This document shows positions 17,543 through 27,597 of a stretch of 64,000 bases of DNA, in pieces; position 1 is the first letter of the stretch; each line of letters begins with the position of its first letter. The notes under the pieces are model-generated. The model had not been told where the DNA came from, did no database searches, and was given only the letters and a program-made list of their open reading frames with translations. The translations under genes were made by a program, and so were the position numbers. The stretch lies in assembly GCF_963676275.1 (NCBI RefSeq), contig NZ_OY781091.1, positions 1,342,775 to 1,406,774 of the forward strand, in the 5' to 3' direction. This stretch comes from an uncultured Cohaesibacter sp. (GTDB lineage Bacteria; Pseudomonadota; Alphaproteobacteria; Rhizobiales; Cohaesibacteraceae).

Positions 17543-19045
17543 CTATTTTTCAATGCCTTGATCAGACAGGCGGTCTGATTTGAGCAGCTTGTCCGGATTC
17601 ATGAGCCCTTTGGGATCAAACAGCCTCTTGATCTGGCGCATGATGTCCATTTCCACCGGATCCTTGACCTCGGGCAGATGGTCGCGTTTCAAGGTGCCAA
17701 TTCCATGTTCGGCTGAAATGGAGCCGCCCATGTCGATGACGATGGCATGGACCATGCTGTTGATTTCCTCCCAGCGGGCCAGAAAGGCCGCCTTGTCCGC
17801 CCCGACCGGTTGGGAAATGTTGAAATGCAGATTGCCGTCGCCCATATGGCCGAAGGGAACCGGACGGCAGCCCGGAATGGCCGCCTCGCAGGCCGGAATG
17901 GCTCGGGCCAGAAAGGCCGGAATGGCGCTGACCGGCACAGAAATATCATGCTTGATAGAGCCGCCCTCATGCTTCTGCACTTCGCTCATGCCGTGGCGCA
18001 GATGCCAGAAATCCGCGGCCTGTTGCCGACTTTCTGCCAGAACCGCATCGACCACATGCCCGGCTTCGAATGCCTCTTCGAAAATGGCCTCGATCAACGC
18101 CCGGCCATCAACGGCTGGCGAGCCGATAGACAGTTCGACAAGGCAATACCACGGATAGGGGCTCTCCATCATGTCCCTTACGCCGGAAGCATGGCGGATG
18201 GCGAATTCGACCCCCATGCGAGGCATCAGCTCGAAACCGGTGAGCATTGAGCCGGAATGCGCGCGGGCGAGGGAAAAGAGTGCAAAGGCTTTTTCCGGCG
18301 ACTCGACAGCGAAGATCGCCACTTGCTGATCGCACGGCCGAGGGTAAAGTTTCAGCGATGCCGCCGTGATGATGCCGAGTGTGCCTTCAGCCCCGATAAA
18401 CAGATGCTTGAGATCATATCCGGTATTGTCCTTGCGCAGGGTGCGCAGGCAATTCATCACGCGCCCGTCTGGCAGAACGGCCTCGACGCCGAGCACCATG
18501 TCACGCGTATTGCCATAGGCCAGCACGCTGGTGCCGCCTGCATTGGTTGAAAGATTGCCGCCGATCTGGCAGGAGCCTTGCGCTCCAAGGGCCAGCGGAA
18601 ACAGTCGGTTGACCTCTTCTGCCGCGCTCTGCAATCTTTCCAGAACCACGCCAGCTTCCACGATGGCGACATTGCTGTCCGGATCGATGCTGCGGATCTT
18701 GTCCAGCCGCTCCATCGACAGAATGATCTGATCGCCGCTGCTGTCGGGTGTCTGTGCGCCCACCAGCCCCGTATTGCCACCCTGCGGTACGATGGCGAAA
18801 TTCTGTTCATAAGCAAGCTTCATGATGGCACTGACTTCGTCAACCGAGCCCGGCTTGAGCACGAGGCCCGTCTTGCCAAAAAACTTGTCGCGCCATTCAT
18901 GGCAGTAGGGATCGACATCGGCCGGAGCCGTCAGGCAATGCTGCTTTCCGATCAGGGTTTCGAACTGCTTGATGGCCGCGCTATCGAGCTTGGCGGGTTC
19001 CCCGGAGGGATGGGAGAGGGATGCTTCAGTCACTTGCTGCGTCAC
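17543..19045 (-). CDS. FAD-linked oxidase, D-2-hydroxyacid dehydrogenase (GlcD/D2HGDH type)
   Basis: A 500-residue FAD-binding oxidoreductase of the VAO/PCMH family. FAD-binding landmarks are VPQGGNTGLVGAQTP (about residues 86-100), GSCQIGGNLSTNAGGT and the RKDNTGYDLKHLFIGAEGTLGIIT block. The C-terminal domain carries PFGHMGDGNLHFNI, whose histidines bind metal in D-2-hydroxyglutarate and D-lactate dehydrogenases, and ISAEHGIGTLKRD. It should oxidise a D-2-hydroxyacid to the 2-oxoacid, passing electrons to a carrier. D-lactate and D-2-hydroxyglutarate cannot be told apart by eye. Confidence 0.9.
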   Translation of the reverse strand: MTQQVTEASLSHPSGEPAKLDSAAIKQFETLIGKQHCLTAPADVDPYCHEWRDKFFGKTGLVLKPGSVDEVSAIMKLAYEQNFAIVPQGGNTGLVGAQTPDSSGDQIILSMERLDKIRSIDPDSNVAIVEAGVVLERLQSAAEEVNRLFPLALGAQGSCQIGGNLSTNAGGTSVLAYGNTRDMVLGVEAVLPDGRVMNCLRTLRKDNTGYDLKHLFIGAEGTLGIITAASLKLYPRPCDQQVAIFAVESPEKAFALFSLARAHSGSMLTGFELMPRMGVEFAIRHASGVRDMMESPYPWYCLVELSIGSPAVDGRALIEAIFEEAFEAGHVVDAVLAESRQQAADFWHLRHGMSEVQKHEGGSIKHDISVPVSAIPAFLARAIPACEAAIPGCRPVPFGHMGDGNLHFNISQPVGADKAAFLARWEEINSMVHAIVIDMGGSISAEHGIGTLKRDHLPEVKDPVEMDIMRQIKRLFDPKGLMNPDKLLKSDRLSDQGIEK

Positions 19046-19541
19046 TTGGTAGACATGGTCTTTGCCGGACGTCCGGCATATTCGACCGGGAGGAGGGGTT
19101 AGACCCCGGACCCTAGCAGAAGACGAAGGCGGTGAAAAGAAGTCTCGTCATGAACGGGCCTTGAGGGCTGATTGAGGCTGTCCTGATAGATGCTCATTCA
19201 AGTAAAAAGGATGCTGCTATTGCTGCCGAATAACTTCTGGTTCGTTGACGCATCCGGCTACATCATTCTTGCGTCAGGAAAAGACAAAGGAAGTCGGAGT
19301 GTTTAGCGAAAATGAACGAGCTGACGATTCGGATTATATTGTAATTAAACAGAAGTTCTACGATCTATGGATCGTCATGCAACCAAGTTACACACAGGGT
19401 AATCGTATGCACCTGATCAGAATTTTTGGTTCTGAGCAATATTCTTGCGCACAAGCGTTTAATCCATAGCATTTGACCACCAAATATATATACAATATTT
19501 GATATTGCTATTTGTCTGCATCACAGCAAGGGGACAGCTGG
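19046..19541. other. intergenic gap
   Basis: About 495 bases between the divergent FAD oxidase and TetR-like genes. A 74-codon frame at 19245-19469 has no family resemblance and no clear ribosome site. The right half is AT-rich, suggesting promoters; no operator palindrome stood out. Confidence 0.4.
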
Positions 19542-20240
19542 ATGCCTTATATGGGTTCATCTTCAAGAAAGAGGCCTGTTCAACGCATGAACAGTGCCCG
19601 TCGACAGCTTGAGATCGTGAACGCAGCGTTTGATTGTATCGCTGTGTCAGGACACTTGTCGCTGTCAACAACCGAGCTTGCCTACAAAGTTGGCATCTCT
19701 CAGCCGGCTATATTCCGGCATTTCAGATCAAAGCAACAATTGCATCGCGCCATACTCGAAGAAGCCAATCTTCGGGTTGTCGATGAATTGAAGTCACTGA
19801 TCTCTCGCTCCGAAATGTGGAGCGATCCGGGCAGTTTGATAATTGATGTCGTAGCCCAGATGGGAGAGAGCTTTGAGCGATCTCCCGGTGTCTGGCTGAC
19901 ATTGATCTGCCAGCGCAGCATTGCTGCGGAGGCAGAATTGCCCAGTGAGGAACAGAATGGTCGTTCCAACAAATGCGCCATATCTCAGCTGACCTATGCA
20001 TTGGAAAGGCTGTTTATTGCGGCGAAAGACAAGGGGCAGGCCAATGAAAAGCTTGCGCCTCGTGATGTGAGCAACATCATTCTTTCGGTCTTGTTTGGAA
20101 TGGGACAGATCTGGCTCAACAGCGATCGCGGCTTCGATTTGCAACAGCGTCTCGAAATCGCACTGAAGGGCATTCTGGTCGGATATCATTTCTTGCCGGG
20201 ACAACCCACCAGAGCCATGCCAATGTCTGCAATCGCCTGA
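19542..20240 (+). CDS. TetR-family transcriptional regulator
   Basis: A 232-residue repressor-like protein. The N-terminal helix-turn-helix reads RRQLEIVNAAFDCIA, then LSTTELAYKVGISQPAIFRHFRSKQQLHRAIL, a classic TetR DNA-binding domain. The rest is a helical ligand domain with VLFGMGQIWLNSD near the end. The ATG at 19542 has AGGGGA 7 bases upstream; the longer frame begins with TTG. It lies upstream of fabI by over 500 bases, and divergent from the FAD oxidase, so either could be a target. Confidence 0.85.
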   Translation: MPYMGSSSRKRPVQRMNSARRQLEIVNAAFDCIAVSGHLSLSTTELAYKVGISQPAIFRHFRSKQQLHRAILEEANLRVVDELKSLISRSEMWSDPGSLIIDVVAQMGESFERSPGVWLTLICQRSIAAEAELPSEEQNGRSNKCAISQLTYALERLFIAAKDKGQANEKLAPRDVSNIILSVLFGMGQIWLNSDRGFDLQQRLEIALKGILVGYHFLPGQPTRAMPMSAIA

Positions 20241-20777
20241 TGGCGGTTGCGCGATAAAGGCTGGTGAAGGGAAGCTGTCAGAGATGCTTGGCTCCGCGCT
20301 CGTCGGGGCCATGCTTCCCTGTGTCTTTCTTCGCGAGATGGCGAAGAATCGTCTGCGAATGTCTCAGCGCGCGCAGATATTCGTTGATCCTTGTTTGGAA
20401 AGACGAGGCCATTTCCTTGCCGCTTGGCCGGTTTGCCGCCTTGAGTGGTTAAGAAACTGTAACAATTGTTGAGCAGTTGCCGGTAAATCAGCAGGCATTT
20501 AAGCATTGCAATTTTATCGCAACATGGTTGATAAAGGCTCCACAAATCTCGAGATGGTTTGCATGAGGGGCTGAAGCAGGAGAAAAACCGGCAGGTTTGG
20601 CGGTGATCTCTGGTTTCAGTTTTCTCGTTGGGCGCTTTTATCAAGGCTTTTTTGAAACTCAGCTCTCAGCGGATTGCCTGCTGCGACCATCCCGCCTATA
20701 AGCCTCCGCAAGCAGAGCTGTGTCGGAGCATATATAACACGCGAACCGTTCGCGACGAAACAAGCAAGAGGGTTTCT
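20241..20777. other. intergenic region upstream of fabI
   Basis: About 535 bases with several short frames but none with a ribosome site and a protein-like composition. The fabI promoter should lie here. Nothing else recognised. Confidence 0.4.
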
Positions 20778-21587
20778 ATGTCTGACAAACCACAATTGTT
20801 GAAAGGCAAACGCGGCCTGATTATGGGTGTTGCCAACAACCGGTCCATTGCCTGGGGCATTGCAAAAGCCTGTAAGGATGCTGGTGCGGAACTGGCCCTG
20901 ACCTATCAGGGCGACGCCATGAAGAAGCGCGTCGAGCCGCTCGCAGAACAGTTGGGTGCTCTCGTGGTCGGGCACTGCGATGTAACGGAAGCAGAAACCA
21001 TCGACGCTGTTTTCTCTAAGCTTGCCGACGAATGGAGCACCATCGACTTTGTCGTGCATTGCATCGCCTATTCCGACAAGGATGAGCTGACCGGCCGCTA
21101 TATCGATACCACGGCGGAAAACTTCACCCAGTCCATGTTCATCTCGGCCTATTCCTTCACGGCCGTTGCCCAGCGGGCTGAAAAGCTGATGCCGGAAGGT
21201 GGCTCCCTGCTGACGCTCACCTATTATGGTGCTGAAAAGGTCATGCCACATTACAATGTGATGGGTGTTGCCAAATCCGCTCTGGAAACCTCGGTCAAAT
21301 ATCTCGCTGAAGATCTGGGCAAGGACAAGATTCGCGTCAATGCCATTTCTGCTGGCCCGATCAAGACACTGGCTGCTTCCGGGATCGGCGATTTCCGCTA
21401 TATCCTGAAGTGGAATGAATATAACTCGCCGCTGCGCCGGGTCGTCACGACCGACGAAGTGGGCGATTCCGCTGTCTATCTTCTGTCCGATTTCTCCCGT
21501 GGTGTAACGGGGGAAGTTCATCACGTCGATGCAGGCTATCATGCCATTGGCATGAAGGCCGTTGATGCCCCCGATATCACGGTTTAA
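20778..21587 (+). CDS. fabI: enoyl-ACP reductase (NADH), FabI
   Basis: Reduces trans-2-enoyl-ACP in the last step of each fatty-acid elongation cycle, in the cytoplasm. The 269-residue protein has the FabI-type nucleotide loop GLIMGVANNRSIAWGIA, the CDVTE acidic motif, VVHCIAYSDKDEL and the catalytic YNVMGVAK (Tyr159, Lys166), then AISAGPIKTLAASGI. The ATG at 20778 is preceded by AAGAGGG; upstream in-frame sequence looks non-coding. The dedicated terminator at 21655-21699 makes it monocistronic. Confidence 0.97.
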   Translation: MSDKPQLLKGKRGLIMGVANNRSIAWGIAKACKDAGAELALTYQGDAMKKRVEPLAEQLGALVVGHCDVTEAETIDAVFSKLADEWSTIDFVVHCIAYSDKDELTGRYIDTTAENFTQSMFISAYSFTAVAQRAEKLMPEGGSLLTLTYYGAEKVMPHYNVMGVAKSALETSVKYLAEDLGKDKIRVNAISAGPIKTLAASGIGDFRYILKWNEYNSPLRRVVTTDEVGDSAVYLLSDFSRGVTGEVHHVDAGYHAIGMKAVDAPDITV

Positions 21588-21654
21588 TCGCTTTTCGCGA
21601 ACCTCAATTGACGGCGGGCTGACGCGTGCAGCCCCGCCAGCCAGCGCATTTTGC

Positions 21655-21699
21655 ATCCGTGGTTTGCCAATTTTATTGGTTGACCGCGGATGTTTTTTT
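21655..21699 (+). terminator. intrinsic terminator after fabI
   Basis: A long imperfect stem pairs ATCCG(T)GGTTTGCCAAT with ATTGGTTGACCGCGGAT and is followed by GTTTTTTTA. A second GC-rich hairpin (about 21611-21639) precedes it. Confidence 0.85.
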
Positions 21700-21890
21700 A
21701 TGGCCTAAAGGCTGCATCAAAGAGGCAGGCAAAGAAACGGTTGTTGACCTTCAGGGTTTCAAGGCCGCTTTTGCATGAAAGCGTGGGACATGAAGCCGGA
21801 ACGGCAGTTGAACCGGACAAACCACTTTGAACGGCCTGCCTGCTTTACTTGCACCGAACCAGCCATTCATCGCGGCGCCGAGGAGAGACG

Positions 21891-22487
21891 ATGCCAATCC
21901 CGCCCATTTACTATATCCGTCATGGCGAAACAGACTGGAATGCCGAATATCGCTATCAGGGCCAGAAGGATATTCCGCTCAACGTAAAAGGTGAGGGGCA
22001 GGCGCGCCGCAACGGGCGTGTTTTGGCCGAGATATTGCCCGACCCTTCCGCAACAAAGCTTTATTGCAGCCCGATGACCCGCACCCGCCAGACGCTGGCC
22101 CTCGCCATGGAGGCCGCAGGCTGGAGCGATACGCCCTGGGCCAAAGGCGTCACCTTCGAGGACAATCTGATCGAATTCTCCTTTGGTGACTGGGAAGGCT
22201 GGACGCTTGAGGAAATCAGGCAGCGTGAGCCGGAGCTTTATTGGGAGCGGGAAAAGGACAAATGGACCACCCGCATGCCCAATGGAGAAAGCTATCAGAT
22301 GTTGTCCGAGCGCGTTGGCAACTGGCTGCATTCTCTGGATCGTCCGACCGTTGTCATCGCCCATGGCGGTGTTCTGCGCATCGTTCGCTATTTTCTCGAA
22401 AAGGTGCCGGAACTTGAGGCGCCCATGTTGAAAACGCCGCAGGACAAGATTTATTTCTGGGATGGCGAGCAGGCAAGCTGGATCTGA
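21891..22487 (+). CDS. histidine phosphatase / phosphoglycerate mutase-like
   Basis: A 198-residue histidine-phosphatase protein. The catalytic RHGETDWN motif is at residues 10-17 (His11 phosphorylated in the family), followed by LYCSPMTRTRQTLALAM, the FGDWEGWTLEEI segment with the acid residue, and the second histidine in VVIAHGGVLRIV. Many such proteins dephosphorylate small metabolites rather than act as true mutases. GGAGA sits 6 bases before the ATG. The order fabI, this gene, then aroC is common in Rhizobiales. Substrate unknown. Confidence 0.88.
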   Translation: MPIPPIYYIRHGETDWNAEYRYQGQKDIPLNVKGEGQARRNGRVLAEILPDPSATKLYCSPMTRTRQTLALAMEAAGWSDTPWAKGVTFEDNLIEFSFGDWEGWTLEEIRQREPELYWEREKDKWTTRMPNGESYQMLSERVGNWLHSLDRPTVVIAHGGVLRIVRYFLEKVPELEAPMLKTPQDKIYFWDGEQASWI

Positions 22488-22750
22488 CCTGGCTTTGCTC
22501 CGATTGCTGATCCTGTCTGAAGGGAAAAGCTTTCATATATTTGCGCATGACTTTGCAACGCTGTGATTTGAACTTGCGCTTGCGAAGGCTGACCGTTTTT
22601 CATTAAAATCTTAGGCAAATCTTATTCAATTCCCCTTTCTCCGTCTGACGAATTGTTAGGATACTTTTGATAAAGTCCATTCTGCAAAACGGGAATGACA
22701 TCTGGAAGAGGCGCGGCGTCCGCAGTCGTGTCAGTCGGGGAAACTAGGTT

Positions 22751-23278
22751 ATGAAAATTGCAGGAAAACTTGCCATTGGCATGATGCTGTGCGCTCCGTT
22801 CCTGTCACAGGTAGAGGCAGCCACAGCGCAGGATATCGTTGCCGCAATAGGAGGCAAATCCTTTTATTGCGAAGGGGGGAATGAATCCTCCGGGCGCGCC
22901 TATTATTTCAAGGTGGGACAAGATTCAGTGACCCGCGTCGATCAGCGATTTCCCGAGAAGGAAGTCGTTTTCAATATCGGCAGCGCCAGCAAGGGTGAAT
23001 TGGGGAACTATTGGAGCTATGAAACCCTGAGCGATACGCGCAACAATCGCCTCAATCTCTATGAGCGCGTTTCCATGCGCTCGCCGGATCAGAATCGCCA
23101 TATCTACACCACCTATGAACTCTATGAGGGCTCCAAGGGCATCAGTATGGTGCTGTATAACGGGGTGAGCGGCGCGCGCGACTGGACGCAGAAAACCGTC
23201 CGCGACTGTGGCAAGATGGTTGGCAACAAGGTCATGCGCAAGGGCAATCGCTACTGGTCCACCACCTTCGCGCGCTAG
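22751..23278 (+). CDS. secreted hypothetical protein
   Basis: A 175-residue protein not recognised. Residues 1-23 are a signal peptide ending in VEA. The mature part has two cysteines (about 37 and 158) that could form a disulfide, is rich in Tyr, Ser and Asn, and looks beta-rich. It lies between the histidine phosphatase and aroC on the same strand, with over 250 bases on each side, so it probably has its own promoter. Periplasmic location is inferred; function unknown. Confidence 0.75.
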   Translation: MKIAGKLAIGMMLCAPFLSQVEAATAQDIVAAIGGKSFYCEGGNESSGRAYYFKVGQDSVTRVDQRFPEKEVVFNIGSASKGELGNYWSYETLSDTRNNRLNLYERVSMRSPDQNRHIYTTYELYEGSKGISMVLYNGVSGARDWTQKTVRDCGKMVGNKVMRKGNRYWSTTFAR

Positions 23279-23589
23279 ATCGCTGGCGCACTCCCCAATG
23301 AGGGTGGCCAGACAACTCACGACAAGCCTTTATGCTCGGCAAACCAATGCATGCTGCAAAGGTTCTGTATCGGCAGAGCGAATAAATCGTGCGCGGCGTT
23401 TGACCTTTGCGCCCTTGCTCTTTATGAAAGTTCCGTTGGATTTCAATCAAAGCGTCGCTACAGCATATGCTGCAGATCGCTCGATCATGAAATGACGGCG
23501 GGAAGGGGAGTGCGCCAGCGCTCCGGGCAAGACCTGTTCCTTCATCGTCGACAGGGCATCGATCGCTTGAGACGGGAAGCTTGCCGCAC
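23279..23589. other. intergenic gap upstream of aroC
   Basis: About 310 bases; no gene recognised. Short frames here are out of phase with each other and lack ribosome sites. The aroC promoter is presumably here. Confidence 0.35.
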
Positions 23590-24717
23590 ATGTCGCATAA
23601 CAGTTTCGGACATCTCTTTCGCATAACCACCTGGGGGGAAAGCCACGGCCCCGCCATCGGCTGCACCGTGGATGGCTGTCCCTCCCTCGTTGTCATTTCC
23701 CGAGAGGAAATCCAGAAGGATCTGGACCGCCGTCGCCCGGGGCAATCCCGCTATACCACCCAGCGACAGGAAGCCGATCAGGTCGAAATCCTGTCCGGCG
23801 TCTTCGCTCATCCCGAAACAGGCGAACAAGTCACAACCGGCACTTCGATCGGGCTCATCATTCACAATACCGACCAGCGTTCCAAGGATTATGGCGATAT
23901 TGCCGAGCGCTACCGTCCCGGTCACGCCGACTATACTTATGATGCCAAATATGGCATTCGCGACTATCGCGGCGGCGGGCGTTCTTCCGCCCGGGAAACG
24001 GCAATGCGTGTTGCCGCCGGAGCGATTGCCCGCAAGGTTATCCCGCATATCACGATCCGCGGTGCGCTCGTTCAGATGGGGCCACACAAGATCAATCGCG
24101 CCAATTGGGACTGGAATGAAGTGGACAACAACCCCTTCTTCTGCCCGGACAAGGAAGCCGCCGCACTTTGGGCCGACTATCTGGACGGCATTCGCAAGAG
24201 CGGATCTTCGATCGGCGCGGTCATCGAAATTGTCGCTTCGGGCGTGCCTGTCGGCCTTGGGGCTCCAATCTATGCAAAGCTGGATCAGGATATCGCCAGC
24301 GCGATGATGTCGATCAACGCGGTAAAGGGCGTGGAAATTGGCGACGGTTTCAACGCCGCATGCCTCACGGGCGAGGAAAATGCCGATGAAATGCGCATAG
24401 GTCCCGATGGCCAGCCGGAATTTCTCTCCAACCATGCCGGAGGCATTCTGGGGGGCATTTCCAACGGGCAGGATGTCGTGGTCCGTTTTGCCATCAAGCC
24501 GACCAGTTCCATTCTGACGCCGAAAAAATCGATCAACCGATCCGGCGAGGAAGTCGATGTCATGACCAAGGGCCGCCATGATCCGTGCGTCGGCATCCGG
24601 GCTGTACCGGTGGGGGAGGCGATGCTGGCTCTTGTTCTGGCTGACCATACCCTTTTGCATCGCGCGCAGCAGGGCGGAATGTCCAATTGTATTTTTGCCT
24701 TGAGGAACTATCTCTAG
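23590..24717 (+). CDS. aroC: chorismate synthase
   Basis: Converts 5-enolpyruvylshikimate-3-phosphate to chorismate with reduced FMN, the last shared step of aromatic amino-acid synthesis. The 375-residue protein has all three signatures: [23 protein letters not shown] (residues 7-29), [29 protein letters not shown], and RFAIKPTSS near the C-terminus. The ATG at 23590 matches the family's usual MSHNSFG start; the frame also has an upstream TTG. It lies about 100 bases before ribB, with which it is often linked. Confidence 0.97.
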   Translation: MSHNSFGHLFRITTWGESHGPAIGCTVDGCPSLVVISREEIQKDLDRRRPGQSRYTTQRQEADQVEILSGVFAHPETGEQVTTGTSIGLIIHNTDQRSKDYGDIAERYRPGHADYTYDAKYGIRDYRGGGRSSARETAMRVAAGAIARKVIPHITIRGALVQMGPHKINRANWDWNEVDNNPFFCPDKEAAALWADYLDGIRKSGSSIGAVIEIVASGVPVGLGAPIYAKLDQDIASAMMSINAVKGVEIGDGFNAACLTGEENADEMRIGPDGQPEFLSNHAGGILGGISNGQDVVVRFAIKPTSSILTPKKSINRSGEEVDVMTKGRHDPCVGIRAVPVGEAMLALVLADHTLLHRAQQGGMSNCIFALRNYL

Positions 24718-24821
24718 GCGACAGAGATGCTTGTGCAATGGCTTTCCCGATTGCCCTGTTTGACGCAGAACAAGAATAAAACCGGCACAGGATAACCGAA
24801 TAACATAAAGGATTGAAATCA

Positions 24822-25925
24822 ATGGCCGATATGGAACGGGTAGCGCAAGCCATTCGCGCATTCGAAAAAGGCGAGATGGTCGTTGTCACCGATGATGATG
24901 ATCGCGAGAATGAAGGTGATCTGATTGTTGCCGCGACCAAGATCACCCCGGAACAGATGGCATTCATCATTCGCCACAGTTCTGGCATTGTTTGCGCGCC
25001 GATGACCGGTGAAAGCGCCCGCCGTCTCAATCTCAATCCGATGGTGGCACATAATGATGCGCCCCTGTCCACGGCCTTCACCGTTTCAGTCGATTTCAAG
25101 CATGGCACCACCACCGGCATTTCAGCCGAAGAACGCTGCATCACGGTGCATGGCCTTGCCAATGGCAATTCGGTTTCGAGCGATTTCGTTCGCCCCGGCC
25201 ATATCTTCCCGCTGATCGCCAAGGAAGGCGGCGTGCTGGTCCGCTCCGGCCATACCGAAGCCGCTGTTGATCTGTGCAATCTGGCTGGCCTGCCGCCGGT
25301 GGGCGTCATTTCCGAACTGGTCAATGATGACGGCTCGGTCAAACGTGGCCCGCAGATTGTTGCCTTCGCCAAGGAACATGGCATCACCCATGTTTCGGTC
25401 GCGGATCTGATTGCCTATCGCCAGCGCATCGAGCGTCTGGTCGAACGGGTCGAGGATTTCCAGATCGATACCCGCTTCGGACCGGCCCGTGCCGTGACCT
25501 TCAAGGCCAAATTCGATGACATGGAGCATGTGGCACTGATCTTTGGCGATATCCGCGATGGCAAGAATATCCCTGTGCGCATTCATCAGGAAAATGTGCT
25601 GTCCGACATTTTCGGTACCTCGGGCACCCTCGACAAGATCTCGCAGAAATTCGCAGCCGAACGCGGCGTACTCGTCTATCTGCGTGACGGTTCACCCTGT
25701 GTGGCGACCGGCTCCATGCGCCCGCGTGATGGTCTGGAACTGGCCCAGAATGAAGAACATAAAAGCGCCAAGAGCCGCGACAATGACTGGCGCGATATTG
25801 GCCTTGGGGCGCAGATTCTGAAGGATCTGGGCATTTCCTCCATCCGCCTGCTATCGTCCCGTGAACGCCACTATGTCGGGCTGGATGGCTTTGGTCTGGA
25901 AATCTCCGGCACCGATATCATCTGA
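24822..25925 (+). CDS. ribB: 3,4-dihydroxy-2-butanone-4-phosphate synthase with degenerate GCHII domain (RibBX-like)
   Basis: The N-terminal 200 residues are a complete RibB enzyme that makes the four-carbon precursor of riboflavin: DDDDRENEGDLIVAA, HSSGIVCAPM, RPGHIFPLIAKEGGVLVRSGHTEAAVDL. The last 160 residues have the GTP-cyclohydrolase II fold, but the zinc site is lost: where RibA has three conserved cysteines after VRVHSEC, this reads VRIHQENVLSDIFGTSG. The protein therefore resembles the RibBX variant in which the second domain is not a cyclohydrolase. ATG at 24822 follows AGGATTG; a TTG start exists three codons earlier. A true RibA must be elsewhere. Confidence 0.93.
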   Translation: MADMERVAQAIRAFEKGEMVVVTDDDDRENEGDLIVAATKITPEQMAFIIRHSSGIVCAPMTGESARRLNLNPMVAHNDAPLSTAFTVSVDFKHGTTTGISAEERCITVHGLANGNSVSSDFVRPGHIFPLIAKEGGVLVRSGHTEAAVDLCNLAGLPPVGVISELVNDDGSVKRGPQIVAFAKEHGITHVSVADLIAYRQRIERLVERVEDFQIDTRFGPARAVTFKAKFDDMEHVALIFGDIRDGKNIPVRIHQENVLSDIFGTSGTLDKISQKFAAERGVLVYLRDGSPCVATGSMRPRDGLELAQNEEHKSAKSRDNDWRDIGLGAQILKDLGISSIRLLSSRERHYVGLDGFGLEISGTDII

Positions 25926-26018
25926 TGCTCTGACAAGGCCAATAAGCCGCCCGCCAGTGCATGACGGAATGTCGGCTGACAGGCGATGAAACAGGCCGTG
26001 AAACAGACTATGAGACAA

Positions 26019-26054
26019 GAAACCCGCAGCGCCTTGATTGGCTCTGCGGGTTTC
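26019..26054. terminator. bidirectional terminator between ribB and PepSY gene
   Basis: An 11-bp perfect stem (GAAACCCGCAG / CTGCGGGTTTC) with T-rich arm ends on both strands, between two convergent genes. Confidence 0.85.
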
Positions 26055-26086
26055 CCTTGCCCGACCACTTATGTGGTTGGTTGCTG

Positions 26087-27253
26087 TTACGAATGCGCCT
26101 TCAGCGAAGGCTTGGCCTTTGGCCGGAACAGGGGCGAGATCAGCCGCCGCCACGCAAGGGCAAAGCCGGTCCAGACGAGGAACAGGCAGGCCAGCGAGGC
26201 GATGCCGGCAAGGGTCTGCCCGATCACGCCATAGACTTCACCGGTATGCAGGAAGCGGATATAGCGCTTGAGAGCCTGTGTTGGCGAAGCCATTTCATCG
26301 GGCCCCTTGATCGAGGTGACATCGCCACTTTCCCGATCATAGGTGATGGTCTGCTGGGTTGAGACCTGCTTGCCATTACCGGTGTCAATCAGGATGTCGA
26401 CACTTTTCGCCTGATCGGTATCCGGTACGATGATGGAAATGGTTTTCCAGTCACTCTCCACGCCCTTGGCCTTGTCCAGAATGGTCTGATAGGAGACCAG
26501 TTGTTCGACCGGCATATCGGAAGCGCCACCGCCGGTGCTTCTTGCCCACATGCCTTTGCCCTGTCCGCGCCCCATCGGAGCCTGAAGACCTGCGACCGAG
26601 AAGACAAGGTCATTGGCCCACTGATAGGACAGCACGGCCCCCGAGCCGACCACCGCCAGCAACGGGATCAGCACCCAGAAAGAGAAGACATGATGCCAGT
26701 TGAGATCGCGCGCCTTGGAATTCGGCATTTTCAGGAAGAAGATCTTCTGTTTCAGGAATGGCCATTTCCATTTCTTTGGCAGCCACAGATAAATGCCCGA
26801 CAGGATGATGAACAGGAAGGCAACATTGCTGATCTTGACGATATCGCCACCCGCAGAGTCAAAGCCCATGGCGAGATTGCGATGGATATTTTCCATCAGG
26901 CCGAAGAATCCTTCGGTGGGATTGGTCTCATCAACAATGAAGCTGCCGTCATACTGGTTGATCAACTTGGCTTCATGCCGACCGGCAGAAACCGAAACCG
27001 GCCTGGAAGCATCATTGTAGAAATTCAGCGTGGCAGTCTGGCCGGGGAAGGCGGGCTGGGCGATTTTCAGAATTTCATCGGCCGACAGGGTCTGGGTCTG
27101 GCCAGCAGCAGGGGCAACGCGTGGGTCAAACGCGGCCTTGATCTGCATTTCGTAGGTCAACATGACGCCGGTAAAGGCCAGCGCGAAGATCACGAGGCCG
27201 GTGGCAACGCCCACCACGAGGTGAGCCCAAAATATAATACGTCTGAAAGACAT
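26087..27253 (-). CDS. PepSY-associated membrane protein
   Basis: A 388-residue PepSY-TM protein, typically linked to iron or siderophore uptake, possibly as a membrane reductase. Four membrane segments are visible: about residues 8-33, 143-162, 190-212 and 345-375. The first is followed by the PepSY region (SADEILKIAQPAFPGQ). Histidines that could bind haem lie at the membrane edges: WAHLVVG (residue 11), NIHRNLAMG, WHHVFSFW and RFLHTGEVYG. The gene stands alone on the minus strand, divergent from a 36-residue membrane peptide. Confidence 0.82.
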   Translation of the reverse strand: MSFRRIIFWAHLVVGVATGLVIFALAFTGVMLTYEMQIKAAFDPRVAPAAGQTQTLSADEILKIAQPAFPGQTATLNFYNDASRPVSVSAGRHEAKLINQYDGSFIVDETNPTEGFFGLMENIHRNLAMGFDSAGGDIVKISNVAFLFIILSGIYLWLPKKWKWPFLKQKIFFLKMPNSKARDLNWHHVFSFWVLIPLLAVVGSGAVLSYQWANDLVFSVAGLQAPMGRGQGKGMWARSTGGGASDMPVEQLVSYQTILDKAKGVESDWKTISIIVPDTDQAKSVDILIDTGNGKQVSTQQTITYDRESGDVTSIKGPDEMASPTQALKRYIRFLHTGEVYGVIGQTLAGIASLACLFLVWTGFALAWRRLISPLFRPKAKPSLKAHS

Positions 27254-27597
27254 CTCAGCGTCTCCGCTATAGAAGTTGGTCTAGGTCCTTTTGACAATCA
27301 TACTCCCTCCTTGAGGCGAAAAAATCCCGGCAATTCTCATTAGTGTCGTAGATTGTCTCAGATGGTGAGATGGTTACAAACGGATACAAACTTCTTTCCC
27401 GGCAGCCATGAAAGCGGCCTGAACCTGCTTGGCGAAGGCGGGTAGAAAGGGGGCGATCCTTGCGCAAGAGCAAAATTATTCTTTGGAACCATTTGACCTT
27501 TCGCTTCGGCTCCCTAAATATAAAACAGTCAAAAGTTCATATCTGATTCACTTTTGCTTCTTACACTTGAAGAAACTCCTTAGGAACAGGTGGAAAA
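27254..27597. other. divergent intergenic region, PepSY gene / small membrane peptide
   Basis: About 345 bases with no gene, AT-rich in the right third. It should carry promoters for both divergent genes. No operator was convincing. Confidence 0.4.

Noticed and set aside
20616..21656. 346-codon frame antisense to fabI
   Set aside because: Shadow of a clear enoyl reductase; no motifs.
23542..24861. 439-codon frame antisense to aroC
   Set aside because: Shadow of aroC in moderately GC-rich DNA.
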